NCBI GenBank assembly: GCA_943912265.1
Contig: CALTTS010000034.1
Coordinates: 1-15,273, forward strand
From: an uncultured Xanthomonas sp.
GTDB lineage: Bacteria > Pseudomonadota > Gammaproteobacteria > Xanthomonadales > Xanthomonadaceae
Direction: 5' to 3'
DNA length: 15,273 nucleotides
In this document: piece after piece, positions 7,059 through 13,159 of the stretch
How the letters are laid out: every line of letters begins with the position of its first letter
Numbering within the stretch: the first letter of the stretch is position 1
The notes under the pieces: generated by a model
Seen by the model: the letters and a program-made list of their open reading frames with translations, nothing else
Database searches by the model: none
Told to the model about the DNA's origin: nothing
Translations under genes and position numbers: made by a program

Positions 7059-8294
7059 TCAGTCCTCGTCCGGCCCCGGCGCCGGCTGGTAGAAGCCGGC
7101 CTGCACGAGCGCCCAGACCGCATCGCGGCCCCTGGCCGAGAGCCGGGCGTACAGGCGGCCGTCGACGGTTTCGGCCGGCGCCAGCAGGCGCGCGTCGGCG
7201 ACGCCCACCGGCAGGTCCAGGCCGCTGCAGAACAGGGTGGCGCCCCGGCTGGCCTTGCGCCAGGCCAGCCGCGCCCACGGGAAGCGTTCCAGCGTCAGGC
7301 CCTGACCGAAGGCGGCCTCGACCGCGTCGCGTCCGGGCAGCTGCGGCGGCGGGGCGACCTCGCCGGAGGCACGGTAGGCGGTGATGAAGCGGCCGAACCA
7401 GTCGCCCAGCCGGTCCGGGTCGTTCATGCGCAGGGCGTTCAGCGCCTCGATCGCCCGGCGCATGGCCGCATCGTCGATCTCGTAGGGGTCGGCCTGCGCC
7501 TGCAGGTCCTCGTCGTGGTAGCGCACGGCCTCGTCGGCGCTTTCGATCAGAGTGTCCAGGTAGTCGCCGATCAGCTCGGCCGACGACGGCGCGCGCATGC
7601 CCACCGAGAAGGTCAGGCACGGGTCCTCGGCCACGCCGTGGTGCGGCACCAGCGGCGGCAGGTAGAGCATGTCGCCCGGCGCCAGCACCCAGTCGTGGGT
7701 GGGCCTGAACCGGCGCAGCAGCTTGATGTCCACGTCGTCGCGGAAGGCCAGGTCCGGCGCCTTGCGGCCCATCGCCACGCTGCTGTCGATCATCCAGCGG
7801 CGGTGGCCGTAGGCCTGCAGCAGGAACACGTCGTAGTGGTCCACGTGCGCGCCGACCGAGCCGCCGGTGGCGGCGAAGGAAATCATGATGTCGTCGATGC
7901 GCCAGCGCGGCAGGAAGCGGAACTTCTCCAGCAGCGCGCGCACGTCCGGGTCCCACTTGTCCACGTCCTGCACCAGCAGGGTCCAGTCGTGGTCGGGCAG
8001 CCCGGGGAAATCGGCCTCGGCGAACGGGCCGGTGCGCACGTTCCAGGCACCGCTGTCGCGGTCGTGGCTGATCAGCCGCGCCAGCACGCCGTCCTCGCAG
8101 GCCAGCCCGGCCAGGTCCTCGGGCATCACCGGCGTCTCGAAGCCGGGGAAGGCATTGCGCACCAGCAGCGGGCGCTTGTGCCAGTAGTCGCGCAGGAAGC
8201 GTTCCACCGGCATGCCCAGCGGCTGATCGGCGGTGGCGATGATCTCGAACGGCAGGGACGGACGGCGCGGCGGTACGGCGGATTTCTTGGTCAT
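7059..8294 (-). CDS. roxA: JmjC/cupin ribosomal oxygenase, RoxA/YcfD type (ribosomal protein L16 arginine hydroxylase)
   Basis: 411 aa, a little longer than E. coli YcfD (373). The family uses Fe(II), O2 and 2-oxoglutarate to hydroxylate an arginine of ribosomal protein L16. The JmjC double-stranded beta-helix is recognised from the iron ligands His150 and Asp152 in GAHVDHYDVFLLQ and the distal His218 in PPLVPHHG, with the PGDMLYLPP strand before it. A dimerisation segment and a C-terminal winged-helix-like region fill the rest (DAVEAAFGQGLTLERFPWARL to the end). The start at 8294 (MTKKSAV) is preferred; ATG 8300 and a longer frame to 8375 are possible, and no strong Shine-Dalgarno decides. 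It follows purB by 132 bases and is tightly followed by a small unknown gene. In E. coli roxA also lies near purB, separated by phoPQ, which supports the call. Confidence 0.85.
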   Translation of the reverse strand: MTKKSAVPPRRPSLPFEIIATADQPLGMPVERFLRDYWHKRPLLVRNAFPGFETPVMPEDLAGLACEDGVLARLISHDRDSGAWNVRTGPFAEADFPGLPDHDWTLLVQDVDKWDPDVRALLEKFRFLPRWRIDDIMISFAATGGSVGAHVDHYDVFLLQAYGHRRWMIDSSVAMGRKAPDLAFRDDVDIKLLRRFRPTHDWVLAPGDMLYLPPLVPHHGVAEDPCLTFSVGMRAPSSAELIGDYLDTLIESADEAVRYHDEDLQAQADPYEIDDAAMRRAIEALNALRMNDPDRLGDWFGRFITAYRASGEVAPPPQLPGRDAVEAAFGQGLTLERFPWARLAWRKASRGATLFCSGLDLPVGVADARLLAPAETVDGRLYARLSARGRDAVWALVQAGFYQPAPGPDED

Positions 8295-8337
8295 CGGCAT
8301 GCGCGCCGGCGAGGCGCGGGGAATGGAAGGGGCGAAC

Positions 8338-8367
8338 GAGGCCGGCATCATCGCCGGTGCCGGCCTC
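8338..8367 (-). other. Perfect hairpin in the purB-roxA gap
   Basis: 8338-8347 (GAGGCCGGCA) pairs perfectly with 8358-8367 around a 10-base loop. It has no U-tract on either strand. It lies 59 bases past the purB stop and 44 bases before the roxA start. It could attenuate or stabilise the transcript rather than terminate it. Confidence 0.6.
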
Positions 8368-8374
8368 GGCAGCA

Positions 8375-8388
8375 TTGACGCGGATCAA
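8375..8388. promoter_or_regulatory. FNR/ANR-like palindrome upstream of roxA
   Basis: TTGACGCGGATCAA (plus) reads TTGATCCGCGTCAA on the minus strand. It matches the FNR/ANR/DNR consensus TTGAT-N4-ATCAA at nine of ten defined positions. It is centred about 87 bases upstream of the roxA ATG, between two genes. Binding by a CRP/FNR-family regulator is inferred from the motif only. Confidence 0.35.
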
Positions 8389-8426
8389 GCCGGCACGCCG
8401 GGCGATGGCGGGCCGGCGGCGCGGGA

Positions 8427-9794
8427 TCAGACCGCGCGCGCCAGGCGTTCGGCCAGGCCGGTGTAGTGGCCGGGCGTCAGGTCGAGCAGGCGCTGCCTGG
8501 CGTCGGCCGGCAGGTCGAGGCCGGCGATGAAGGCGTGCATCGCGTCCGCGTCGATGCCGTGGCCGCGGGTCAGGGCCTTGAGCTGTTCGTAGGGGTTGGG
8601 CAGGCCGTGGCGGCGCATCACCGTCTGCACCGCCTCGGCCAGCACTTCCCAGGCGGCATCGAGGTCGGCGTCGATGCGCTCCGGGTTCACGGTCAGCTTG
8701 CCCAGGCCCTTGGCCAGCGAATTCAGCGCCACCTGGGTGTGGCCGAAGGCGGTGCCCAGCGCGCGCAGCACGGTGGAGTCGGTGAGGTCGCGCTGCCAGC
8801 GGCTGATCGGCAGCTTGGCGCTGAAATGTTCGAACAGGGCGTTGGCGATGCCGAAGTTGCCCTCGGCGTTCTCGAAGTCGATCGGGTTGACCTTGTGCGG
8901 CATGGTCGAGGAGCCGACTTCGCCTTCCTTCAGTTTCTGCTTGAAGTAGCCCAGCGAGATGTAGCCCCAGATGTCGCGCGCCAGGTCGATCAGGATGATG
9001 TTGGCGCGGCGCGCGGCATCGCCGATCTCGGCCACGTTGTCGTGCGGCTCGATCTGGGTGGTGTAGGGGTTGAACACCAGGCCCAGGCTTTCCACGAAGC
9101 GGCGCGCGAACGCCGGCCAGTCCACGTCCGGGTAGGCGATCACGTGGGCGTTGTAGTTGCCGACCGCGCCGTTGATCTTGGCGGTCAGCTCGACCGCGGC
9201 GATCTGGCGGATCTGCCGTTCCAGCCGCGCCACCACGTTGGCGACCTCCTTGCCCAGCGTGGTCGGCGAGGCGGTCTGGCCGTGGGTGCGGGCCAGCATC
9301 GGCTGGCCGGCCTGGGCATGGGCCAGCGCGCGCAGGCGGGCGGCGATGCCGTCCAGCGCGGGCAGCAGCACCTCGGCGCGGGCGCGGGCCAGCATCAGGC
9401 CGTAGGACAGGTTGTTGATGTCCTCGCTGGTGCAGGCGAAGTGGACGAACTCCAGCGCCGGGGCCAGCTCGGCATCGTCCTTGAGCTGCTCCTTGATGAA
9501 GTATTCCACCGCCTTGACGTCGTGGTTGGTGGTGCGCTCGATCTCCTTCACGCGGGCGGCGTGCTCGACCGAGAAACCGTCGGCCAGCGCCCGCAGCCGG
9601 GCAGCGGCGGCGGTGGAGAACGGCTTCAGTTCGACGATGCCGGGCTCGGCGGCCAGCGCCAGCAGCCATTCGATCTCGACCTTCACGCGGGCGTGGATCA
9701 GGCCGTATTCGGAGAAGATCGGGCGCAGCGCATCGACCTTGGCGGCGTAGCGGCCGTCGAGCGGGGACAGGGCGAGCAGGGTGGCGTGGGACAT
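8427..9794 (-). CDS. purB: Adenylosuccinate lyase
   Basis: 455 aa, matching E. coli PurB (456). It is a homotetrameric cytosolic enzyme that releases fumarate twice in purine synthesis: from SAICAR to AICAR and from adenylosuccinate to AMP. Members of the fumarase/aspartase superfamily carry GSSxMPxKxNP; here GSSTMPHKVNP lies at 294-304 with catalytic Ser295. THGQ with general acid His171 falls at 170-173, and FACTSEDINN at 119-128. Numbering coincides with the E. coli enzyme, supporting the ATG at 9794 (MSHATLLALSPLDGRY) over a longer open frame to 9902. The Shine-Dalgarno is weak. The gene is divergent from fumC and heads purB-roxA-unknown. Its roughly 150-base leader is rich in inverted repeats. 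Fumarate made here is the substrate of the neighbouring fumC product. Confidence 0.97.
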   Translation of the reverse strand: MSHATLLALSPLDGRYAAKVDALRPIFSEYGLIHARVKVEIEWLLALAAEPGIVELKPFSTAAAARLRALADGFSVEHAARVKEIERTTNHDVKAVEYFIKEQLKDDAELAPALEFVHFACTSEDINNLSYGLMLARARAEVLLPALDGIAARLRALAHAQAGQPMLARTHGQTASPTTLGKEVANVVARLERQIRQIAAVELTAKINGAVGNYNAHVIAYPDVDWPAFARRFVESLGLVFNPYTTQIEPHDNVAEIGDAARRANIILIDLARDIWGYISLGYFKQKLKEGEVGSSTMPHKVNPIDFENAEGNFGIANALFEHFSAKLPISRWQRDLTDSTVLRALGTAFGHTQVALNSLAKGLGKLTVNPERIDADLDAAWEVLAEAVQTVMRRHGLPNPYEQLKALTRGHGIDADAMHAFIAGLDLPADARQRLLDLTPGHYTGLAERLARAV

Positions 9795-9849
9795 GGGCTT
9801 CGGCGGGCAGTAGGGAAGGCGGGGCGGCGACGGCCCCGGTCGCGCGCGG

Positions 9850-9865
9850 TTCCGGCATGCCGGAA
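9850..9865. repeat. 16-bp perfect palindrome in the purB leader
   Basis: TTCCGGCATGCCGGAA is its own reverse complement across all 16 bases. It sits 56-71 bases upstream of the purB ATG. It may be an operator or an RNA hairpin; I do not recognise it as the site of a named regulator, and it does not resemble a PurR box. Confidence 0.7.
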
Positions 9866-9881
9866 GCCCGCGTCGTTCGCG

Positions 9882-9913
9882 CCGGCGGGGCCGTTCGCGC
9901 ATGGCCCCGCCGG
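9882..9913. repeat. 11-bp perfect inverted repeat in the purB leader
   Basis: CCGGCGGGGCC at 9882-9892 pairs perfectly with 9903-9913 around a 10-base loop, on either strand. No T-tract follows. Together with the palindrome at 9850-9865 it would give the purB 5' leader two consecutive stable stems. Confidence 0.6.
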
Positions 9914-9941
9914 TGGCGGGACGCAGCTGCGACGGGCGGCC

Positions 9942-9947
9942 ATTCTA
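9942..9947 (-). promoter_or_regulatory. Possible purB -10 box
   Basis: The complement of 9942-9947 is TAGAAT, one mismatch from TATAAT, in one of the few less GC-rich spots of the divergent region. No -35 is recognisable at the usual spacing. A start near 9935 would give a leader of about 140 bases that includes both inverted repeats. Confidence 0.35.
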
Positions 9948-9953
9948 GCCCAC

Positions 9954-9981
9954 CTGCCGCTGCCGGCCGCTGGCGTATGAT
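9954..9981 (+). promoter_or_regulatory. Possible fumC promoter
   Basis: TATGAT at 9976-9981 (one mismatch from TATAAT) lies 16 bp from CTGCCG at 9954-9959, a weak -35. Transcription would begin near 9988, some 78 bases before the preferred fumC start. The supposed -35 region abuts the possible purB -10 (9942-9947), so the divergent promoters would be back to back and could compete. Confidence 0.4.
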
Positions 9982-10065
9982 CCGCCGGCCTGCCAGCCGA
10001 CGCGGCCGCACCGCATCCGCCAGCCGTCGCTTCCCGAACGGATCCCACCGATGGAGAACACGCTG

Positions 10066-11502
10066 ATGACGCAGAAGAACCCGGCGGGCAAGGCCCGCCC
10101 CGCGCGCGCCGCGCGCACCCGCATCGAACACGACAGCATGGGCGAGCTGCAGGTGCCCGCCGATGCGCTGTGGGGCGCGCAGACCCAGCGCGCGGTGCAG
10201 AACTTCCCGATCTCGCACCGGCCGATGCCGCGCGGCTTCATCCGGGCGCTGGGCCTGATCAAGGCGGCCGCCGCGCAGGTCAACGCCGATCTGGGCCTGC
10301 TGCCCAAGGCCACGTCCAGGGCGATCCACGCGGCGGCGCTGGCGGTGGCCGAAGGGGGCTACGACGCGCAGTTTCCGATCGACATCTACCAGACCGGTTC
10401 GGGCACCTCCTCGAACATGAACGCCAACGAGGTGATCGCCCACCTTGCCAGCGCCACGGGCAAGGCCAGGGTGCACCCCAACGACCACGTCAACCTCGGC
10501 CAGAGTTCCAACGACGTGGTGCCCACGGCGATCCGGGTCTCGGCGCTGCTCGCCGCCGGCGAGGACCTGCTGCCGGCGCTCAAGCACCTGCGCAAGACCA
10601 TCGACAGGCGCGGCCATGCGCTGCGCAAGGTGGTCAAGACCGGCCGCACCCACCTGATGGACGCGATGCCGCTGACCTTCGGCCAGGAGTTCTCGGCGTG
10701 GTCGGCGCAGCTGGCCTCGGCGGAAGACCGCATCGGCGACAGCCTCAAGCGGCTGCGCCGGCTGCCGCTGGGCGGCACCGCCATCGGCACCGGCATCAAT
10801 GCCGATCCGCGCTTCGGCAAGCAGGTGGCCAGGGCGCTGACGGCGCTGACCGGGGCAAGGTTCGAGAGCGCGGACAACAAGTTCGAGGGCCTGGCCGCGC
10901 AGGACGACGCGGTGGAGCTGTCCGGCCAGCTCAACGCGCTGGCGGTGGCGCTGATCAAGATCGCAAACGACCTGCGCTGGATGAATTCCGGCCCGCTGGC
11001 CGGGCTGGGCGAGATCGAGCTGCCGGCGCTGCAGCCGGGTTCCTCGATCATGCCCGGCAAGGTCAACCCGGTGATCCCGGAAGCCACGGTGATGGTGTGC
11101 GCGCAGGTGATCGGCCACCACACCGCGATCACCGTGGCCGGGCAGGCCGGCAACTTCCAGCTCAACGTCACCCTGCCGCTGATCGCGGCCGACCTGCTGG
11201 AATCGATCCAGCTGCTGTCCAACGTGTCGCGGCTGCTGGCCGATACCGCCATCGCCGGGTTGAGGGTGCGCGAGGACCACGTGCGTGCCGCACTGGACCG
11301 CAACCCGATCCTGGTGACCGCGCTGAACCCGGTGATCGGCTACGAAAAGGGCGCGGCGATCGCCAAGCGCGCTTACAAGGAAGGCCGGCCGGTGCTGGAC
11401 GTGGCCATCGAGGTCACCGGCATGGGCGCGGACGAACTCAAGCCGCTGCTCGACCCGGCCGCGCTCGCCAAGGGCGGCATCCACGGCGCGGGCGGCGGTT
11501 GA
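10066..11502 (+). CDS. fumC: Class II fumarate hydratase
   Basis: 478 aa from the preferred start. An iron-independent cytosolic homotetramer interconverting fumarate and L-malate. Superfamily motifs (numbered from 10066): GSGTSSNMNANE at 111-122, TGRTHLMDA with catalytic His196, and GSSIMPGKVNP at 325-335 with catalytic Ser326/Ser327. ATG 10066 is preferred because ATGGAG at 10051-10056 supplies a GGAG 9 bases upstream; the in-frame ATG at 10051 (483 aa) has no clear ribosome site. A basic, disordered-looking stretch (NPAGKARPARAARTR) precedes the conserved RIEHDSMGELQVP. It is the only plus-strand gene in the window. Six arginines are AGG codons, rare in such GC-rich DNA, hinting at a different codon history from sucAB-lpd, though I made no full count. 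It is convergent with the lipoprotein gene. Confidence 0.96.
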   Translation: MTQKNPAGKARPARAARTRIEHDSMGELQVPADALWGAQTQRAVQNFPISHRPMPRGFIRALGLIKAAAAQVNADLGLLPKATSRAIHAAALAVAEGGYDAQFPIDIYQTGSGTSSNMNANEVIAHLASATGKARVHPNDHVNLGQSSNDVVPTAIRVSALLAAGEDLLPALKHLRKTIDRRGHALRKVVKTGRTHLMDAMPLTFGQEFSAWSAQLASAEDRIGDSLKRLRRLPLGGTAIGTGINADPRFGKQVARALTALTGARFESADNKFEGLAAQDDAVELSGQLNALAVALIKIANDLRWMNSGPLAGLGEIELPALQPGSSIMPGKVNPVIPEATVMVCAQVIGHHTAITVAGQAGNFQLNVTLPLIAADLLESIQLLSNVSRLLADTAIAGLRVREDHVRAALDRNPILVTALNPVIGYEKGAAIAKRAYKEGRPVLDVAIEVTGMGADELKPLLDPAALAKGGIHGAGGG

Positions 11503-11503
11503 G

Positions 11504-11555
11504 CGCCCGTGCCGCGTTCGCCTCCCCGCCGCGTCGGCGCCGGGGAGGCACGGGC
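11504..11555. terminator. Hairpin between convergent fumC and the lipoprotein gene (possible bidirectional terminator)
   Basis: GCCTCCCCG (11520-11528) pairs with CGGGGAGGC (11541-11549), loop 12. The outer bases CGCCCGT (from 11504) pair with ACGGGCG (to 11556), leaving an asymmetric bulge on one side. It fills the 56-base gap between two stop codons. There is no U-tract on either strand, so termination by the hairpin alone is uncertain. Confidence 0.5.
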
Positions 11556-11558
11556 GGT

Positions 11559-12191
11559 TCAGAAGTCGAAATCGCTCTTGTCCAGGCAGTCGTCCACGTC
11601 GGACCGGGTCATGCCGGCATAGGGCCTGAAGGCGGGCAGAGCCGCCGCCAGCGCGTCCTGTGCCTTCAGCAGCGCCGGCATGCGCGCGCACAGTTTCTCG
11701 ACCTGCGGCCTGATCTTCTCCTTGGCGGCGCGTTCGGCTTCCTTGCCCACGTCCTCGCCGGACTTGCCGCCGAGCAGGCTGGCCAGCGCGCCGCTGGCCG
11801 CGCTCATGCCCAGCTTCGCGCCTTCGATGCCGATGGCCATGCCGTCGCCGGCCACGCCGAGCAGCTGGCTGCGGTAGGCCAGCAGCAGCTGCTTCTGTTC
11901 CGGCGTGGTCGGCACCGGCTTGCCGCCGATCAGCAGTTCGCCGGCCGGGGTGATCTCGCCCTTGGGCAGGTTGCCGTGCCCGCCGTCGTGGTCGAGCGAC
12001 AGGTTCTCGGTGGCCAGTTTCGCGCGGGCCTGGTCGATTTCCTTCTGCGCTTCGGCCATGCCCTGGTTGGCCTGGTCGATGCCTTGCCGGGCCTGTTCGA
12101 GCGCGGTGGTGGCGATGCCGCCGGCGGGCTGGCAGGCGGACAGGAGCAGGGCGCAGGCCAGTGCGGGCAACAGGGGGCGCGGTGACTTCAT
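11559..12191 (-). CDS. Predicted lipoprotein, DUF2884/YggN-like, paralogue of the 13160-13807 product
   Basis: 210 aa. Lipoprotein signal MKSPRPLLPALACALLLSAC with lipobox LSAC and lipidated Cys20; Gln at +2 suggests the outer membrane. A Gln/Ala-rich helical, probably coiled-coil segment (about 28-64) is followed by the EITPAGELLIGGKPV strand region (79-93), a glycine-zipper-like stretch (GDGMAIGIEGAKLG, about 115-128), a charged segment, and a C-terminal helix with Cys168 and Cys202, the last in ALPAFRPYAGMTRSDVDDC. The two cysteines are shared with the paralogue and may form a disulfide. Start 12191 is preferred: GGAG lies 9 bases upstream and it opens a proper signal. An in-frame ATG at 12218 overlaps the preceding stop (TGATG) and would add nine residues. 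Last gene of its cluster. Function unknown; the family name is from memory. Confidence 0.85.
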   Translation of the reverse strand: MKSPRPLLPALACALLLSACQPAGGIATTALEQARQGIDQANQGMAEAQKEIDQARAKLATENLSLDHDGGHGNLPKGEITPAGELLIGGKPVPTTPEQKQLLLAYRSQLLGVAGDGMAIGIEGAKLGMSAASGALASLLGGKSGEDVGKEAERAAKEKIRPQVEKLCARMPALLKAQDALAAALPAFRPYAGMTRSDVDDCLDKSDFDF

Positions 12192-12217
12192 CGTGGCGGT
12201 CTCCGTGGAATGGGGCA

Positions 12218-13117
12218 TCAGCGGCGCGGCAGGGTGACGCTGCCGGTCACGCCGCTGTGGTCGATCGAGCCGCTGCCGCGCGTGCCCACGCGGAGGTCGC
12301 CTTTCAGACCATTCACGGTCAGGTCGCCGGAGCCGAGCGATGCGACGGCGACGTTGCCGGTGATGTCGCGCAGCTTCGCGTCGCCCGAGCCCACGCTGCC
12401 GATGGTGACGCCGCCGCGCGCGCCGGCGATGTCCAGGTCGCCCGAACCCACCGAACCGATCTTCGTCGCGCCGCCGACGCCGCGGATGCCGGCATCGCCC
12501 GAACCGATGCTGCCGACCTCGGCGCTGCCGCGGATGCCGCTGGCCTTGAGGTCGCCCGAGCCGACCGAGGACACGTCCAGCGAGCCGATGTCCGACAGCG
12601 ACAGATCGCCCGAGCCGACCGAGGCGCCGACCGCGCCGGCGATCCTGCGGGCGACCAGGTCGCCGGAGCCGACGCTGGCGCCGAGCGAGGCCAGGCCGGT
12701 GGCGTCGACATCGCCCGAGCCCACCTCGATCCGCACCGGGATGCCGGCCGGCACGGTGCCGGCCAGGTCCAGCCAGGCGTAATGGCTGCCGATGCCGAAC
12801 AGGCCGAAGCGCACGTTCTGCGGGTTGCCGAGGTGCACCACCAGCGTGTCGCCGCTGCGTTCCTGGGTCACCACGAGCTGCTTGAGCAGTTCCGGCGAGC
12901 TGGCGCAGGCCCGCCCCTTGAGGGTGCCGGCGCTGCCGGCGATGCCATTGAGCCGCAGGGTGTTCTGGCGCACGTCGAAGGTGACGGACTTGACGCCGGC
13001 GGTATCGAAGGCCAGCTGGCGCGCTTCGGCGTGCTTGCATTCCGGCGCGGCCAGCGCCGCGCCGGGCAGGGCGGCGGCCAGCAGCAGGAGGAAAGGGGCG
13101 GCATGGGGCTTGTTCAT
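12218..13117 (-). CDS. Exported GSGD-repeat protein, head-GIN/DUF2807-like predicted beta-solenoid
   Basis: 299 aa. Sec signal peptide of about 23 residues (MNKPHAAPFLLLLAAALPGA, then ALA before APECKHA). An N-terminal region (about 24-130) contains Cys27 and Cys71 and several strands. Nine consecutive repeats of 17-20 residues then run to the end: GSGD at 133, 150, 168, 186, 205, 224, 243 and 262, and GSGS at 281. Each repeat follows (V/I/L)GSGD-hydrophobic-x-hydrophobic. The regular spacing suggests a beta-helix with one turn per repeat and GSGD at a corner. This resembles the putative auto-transporter adhesin head GIN domain (DUF2807), whose role is unknown. ATG 13117 has AGAGG about 7 bases upstream. 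It follows the 13160-13807 gene by 42 bases and precedes its paralogue. No enzyme motif is seen; a structural or binding role in the envelope is inferred. Confidence 0.85.
   Translation of the reverse strand: MNKPHAAPFLLLLAAALPGAALAAPECKHAEARQLAFDTAGVKSVTFDVRQNTLRLNGIAGSAGTLKGRACASSPELLKQLVVTQERSGDTLVVHLGNPQNVRFGLFGIGSHYAWLDLAGTVPAGIPVRIEVGSGDVDATGLASLGASVGSGDLVARRIAGAVGASVGSGDLSLSDIGSLDVSSVGSGDLKASGIRGSAEVGSIGSGDAGIRGVGGATKIGSVGSGDLDIAGARGGVTIGSVGSGDAKLRDITGNVAVASLGSGDLTVNGLKGDLRVGTRGSGSIDHSGVTGSVTLPRR
12225..12722 (-). repeat. Nine tandem 51-60 base coding repeats (GSGD repeats)
   Basis: These encode residues 132-299 of the exported protein. Most units carry a GGC-TCG-GGC-GAC-like core for Gly-Ser-Gly-Asp (seen on the plus strand as TCGCCCGAGCC and variants TCGCCGGAGCC, TCGCCCGAACC), while the remaining bases diverge. 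Unit lengths are 17, 18, 18, then 19 residues from the fourth unit on. The lengthening and divergence point to old duplications under selection for the corner motif rather than recent copying. Confidence 0.85.
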
Positions 13118-13133
13118 CGTGAACCTCTCAGAG

Positions 13134-13147
13134 GCCGCCGAAGCGGC
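13134..13147 (-). other. UUCG-tetraloop hairpin ahead of the GSGD-repeat gene
   Basis: The minus-strand transcript reads GCCGC-UUCG-GCGGC, a 5-bp stem closed by the very stable C(UUCG)G tetraloop. It is followed immediately by CTCTGAGAGG, where CCTC can pair with GAGG, the Shine-Dalgarno of the next gene. It lies in the 42-base gap and could tune mRNA decay or translation of the downstream gene. Confidence 0.55.
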
Positions 13148-13159
13148 GAAGGATGGAAG

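Noticed and set aside
10310..11270. AGG arginine codons in fumC considered as a sign of recent horizontal transfer or of CCCGGG avoidance
   Set aside because: AGG also occurs in roxA and in the exported-protein genes (FRPYA, GRPV), and CCCGGG is present elsewhere (near 3023 and 6928). Overall composition matches the neighbours.
11504..11556. fumC/lipoprotein hairpin considered as a certain intrinsic terminator
   Set aside because: No U-tract follows on either strand and the outer stem is interrupted by a bulge, so it is listed only as a possible terminator.
6805..11691. Long minus-strand frame running through purB, roxA and fumC
   Set aside because: It is out of frame with purB and roxA and antisense to fumC, with an Arg/Pro/Ala-rich translation and no recognisable domain; an artefact of few stops in GC-rich DNA.
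12250..12720. Regularly spaced TCGCCCGAGCC-type repeats, considered as a CRISPR or intergenic repeat array
   Set aside because: They fall in frame in an intact gene with a signal peptide and encode GSGD at fixed codon positions; the cores are short and the intervening bases are coding, not spacers.
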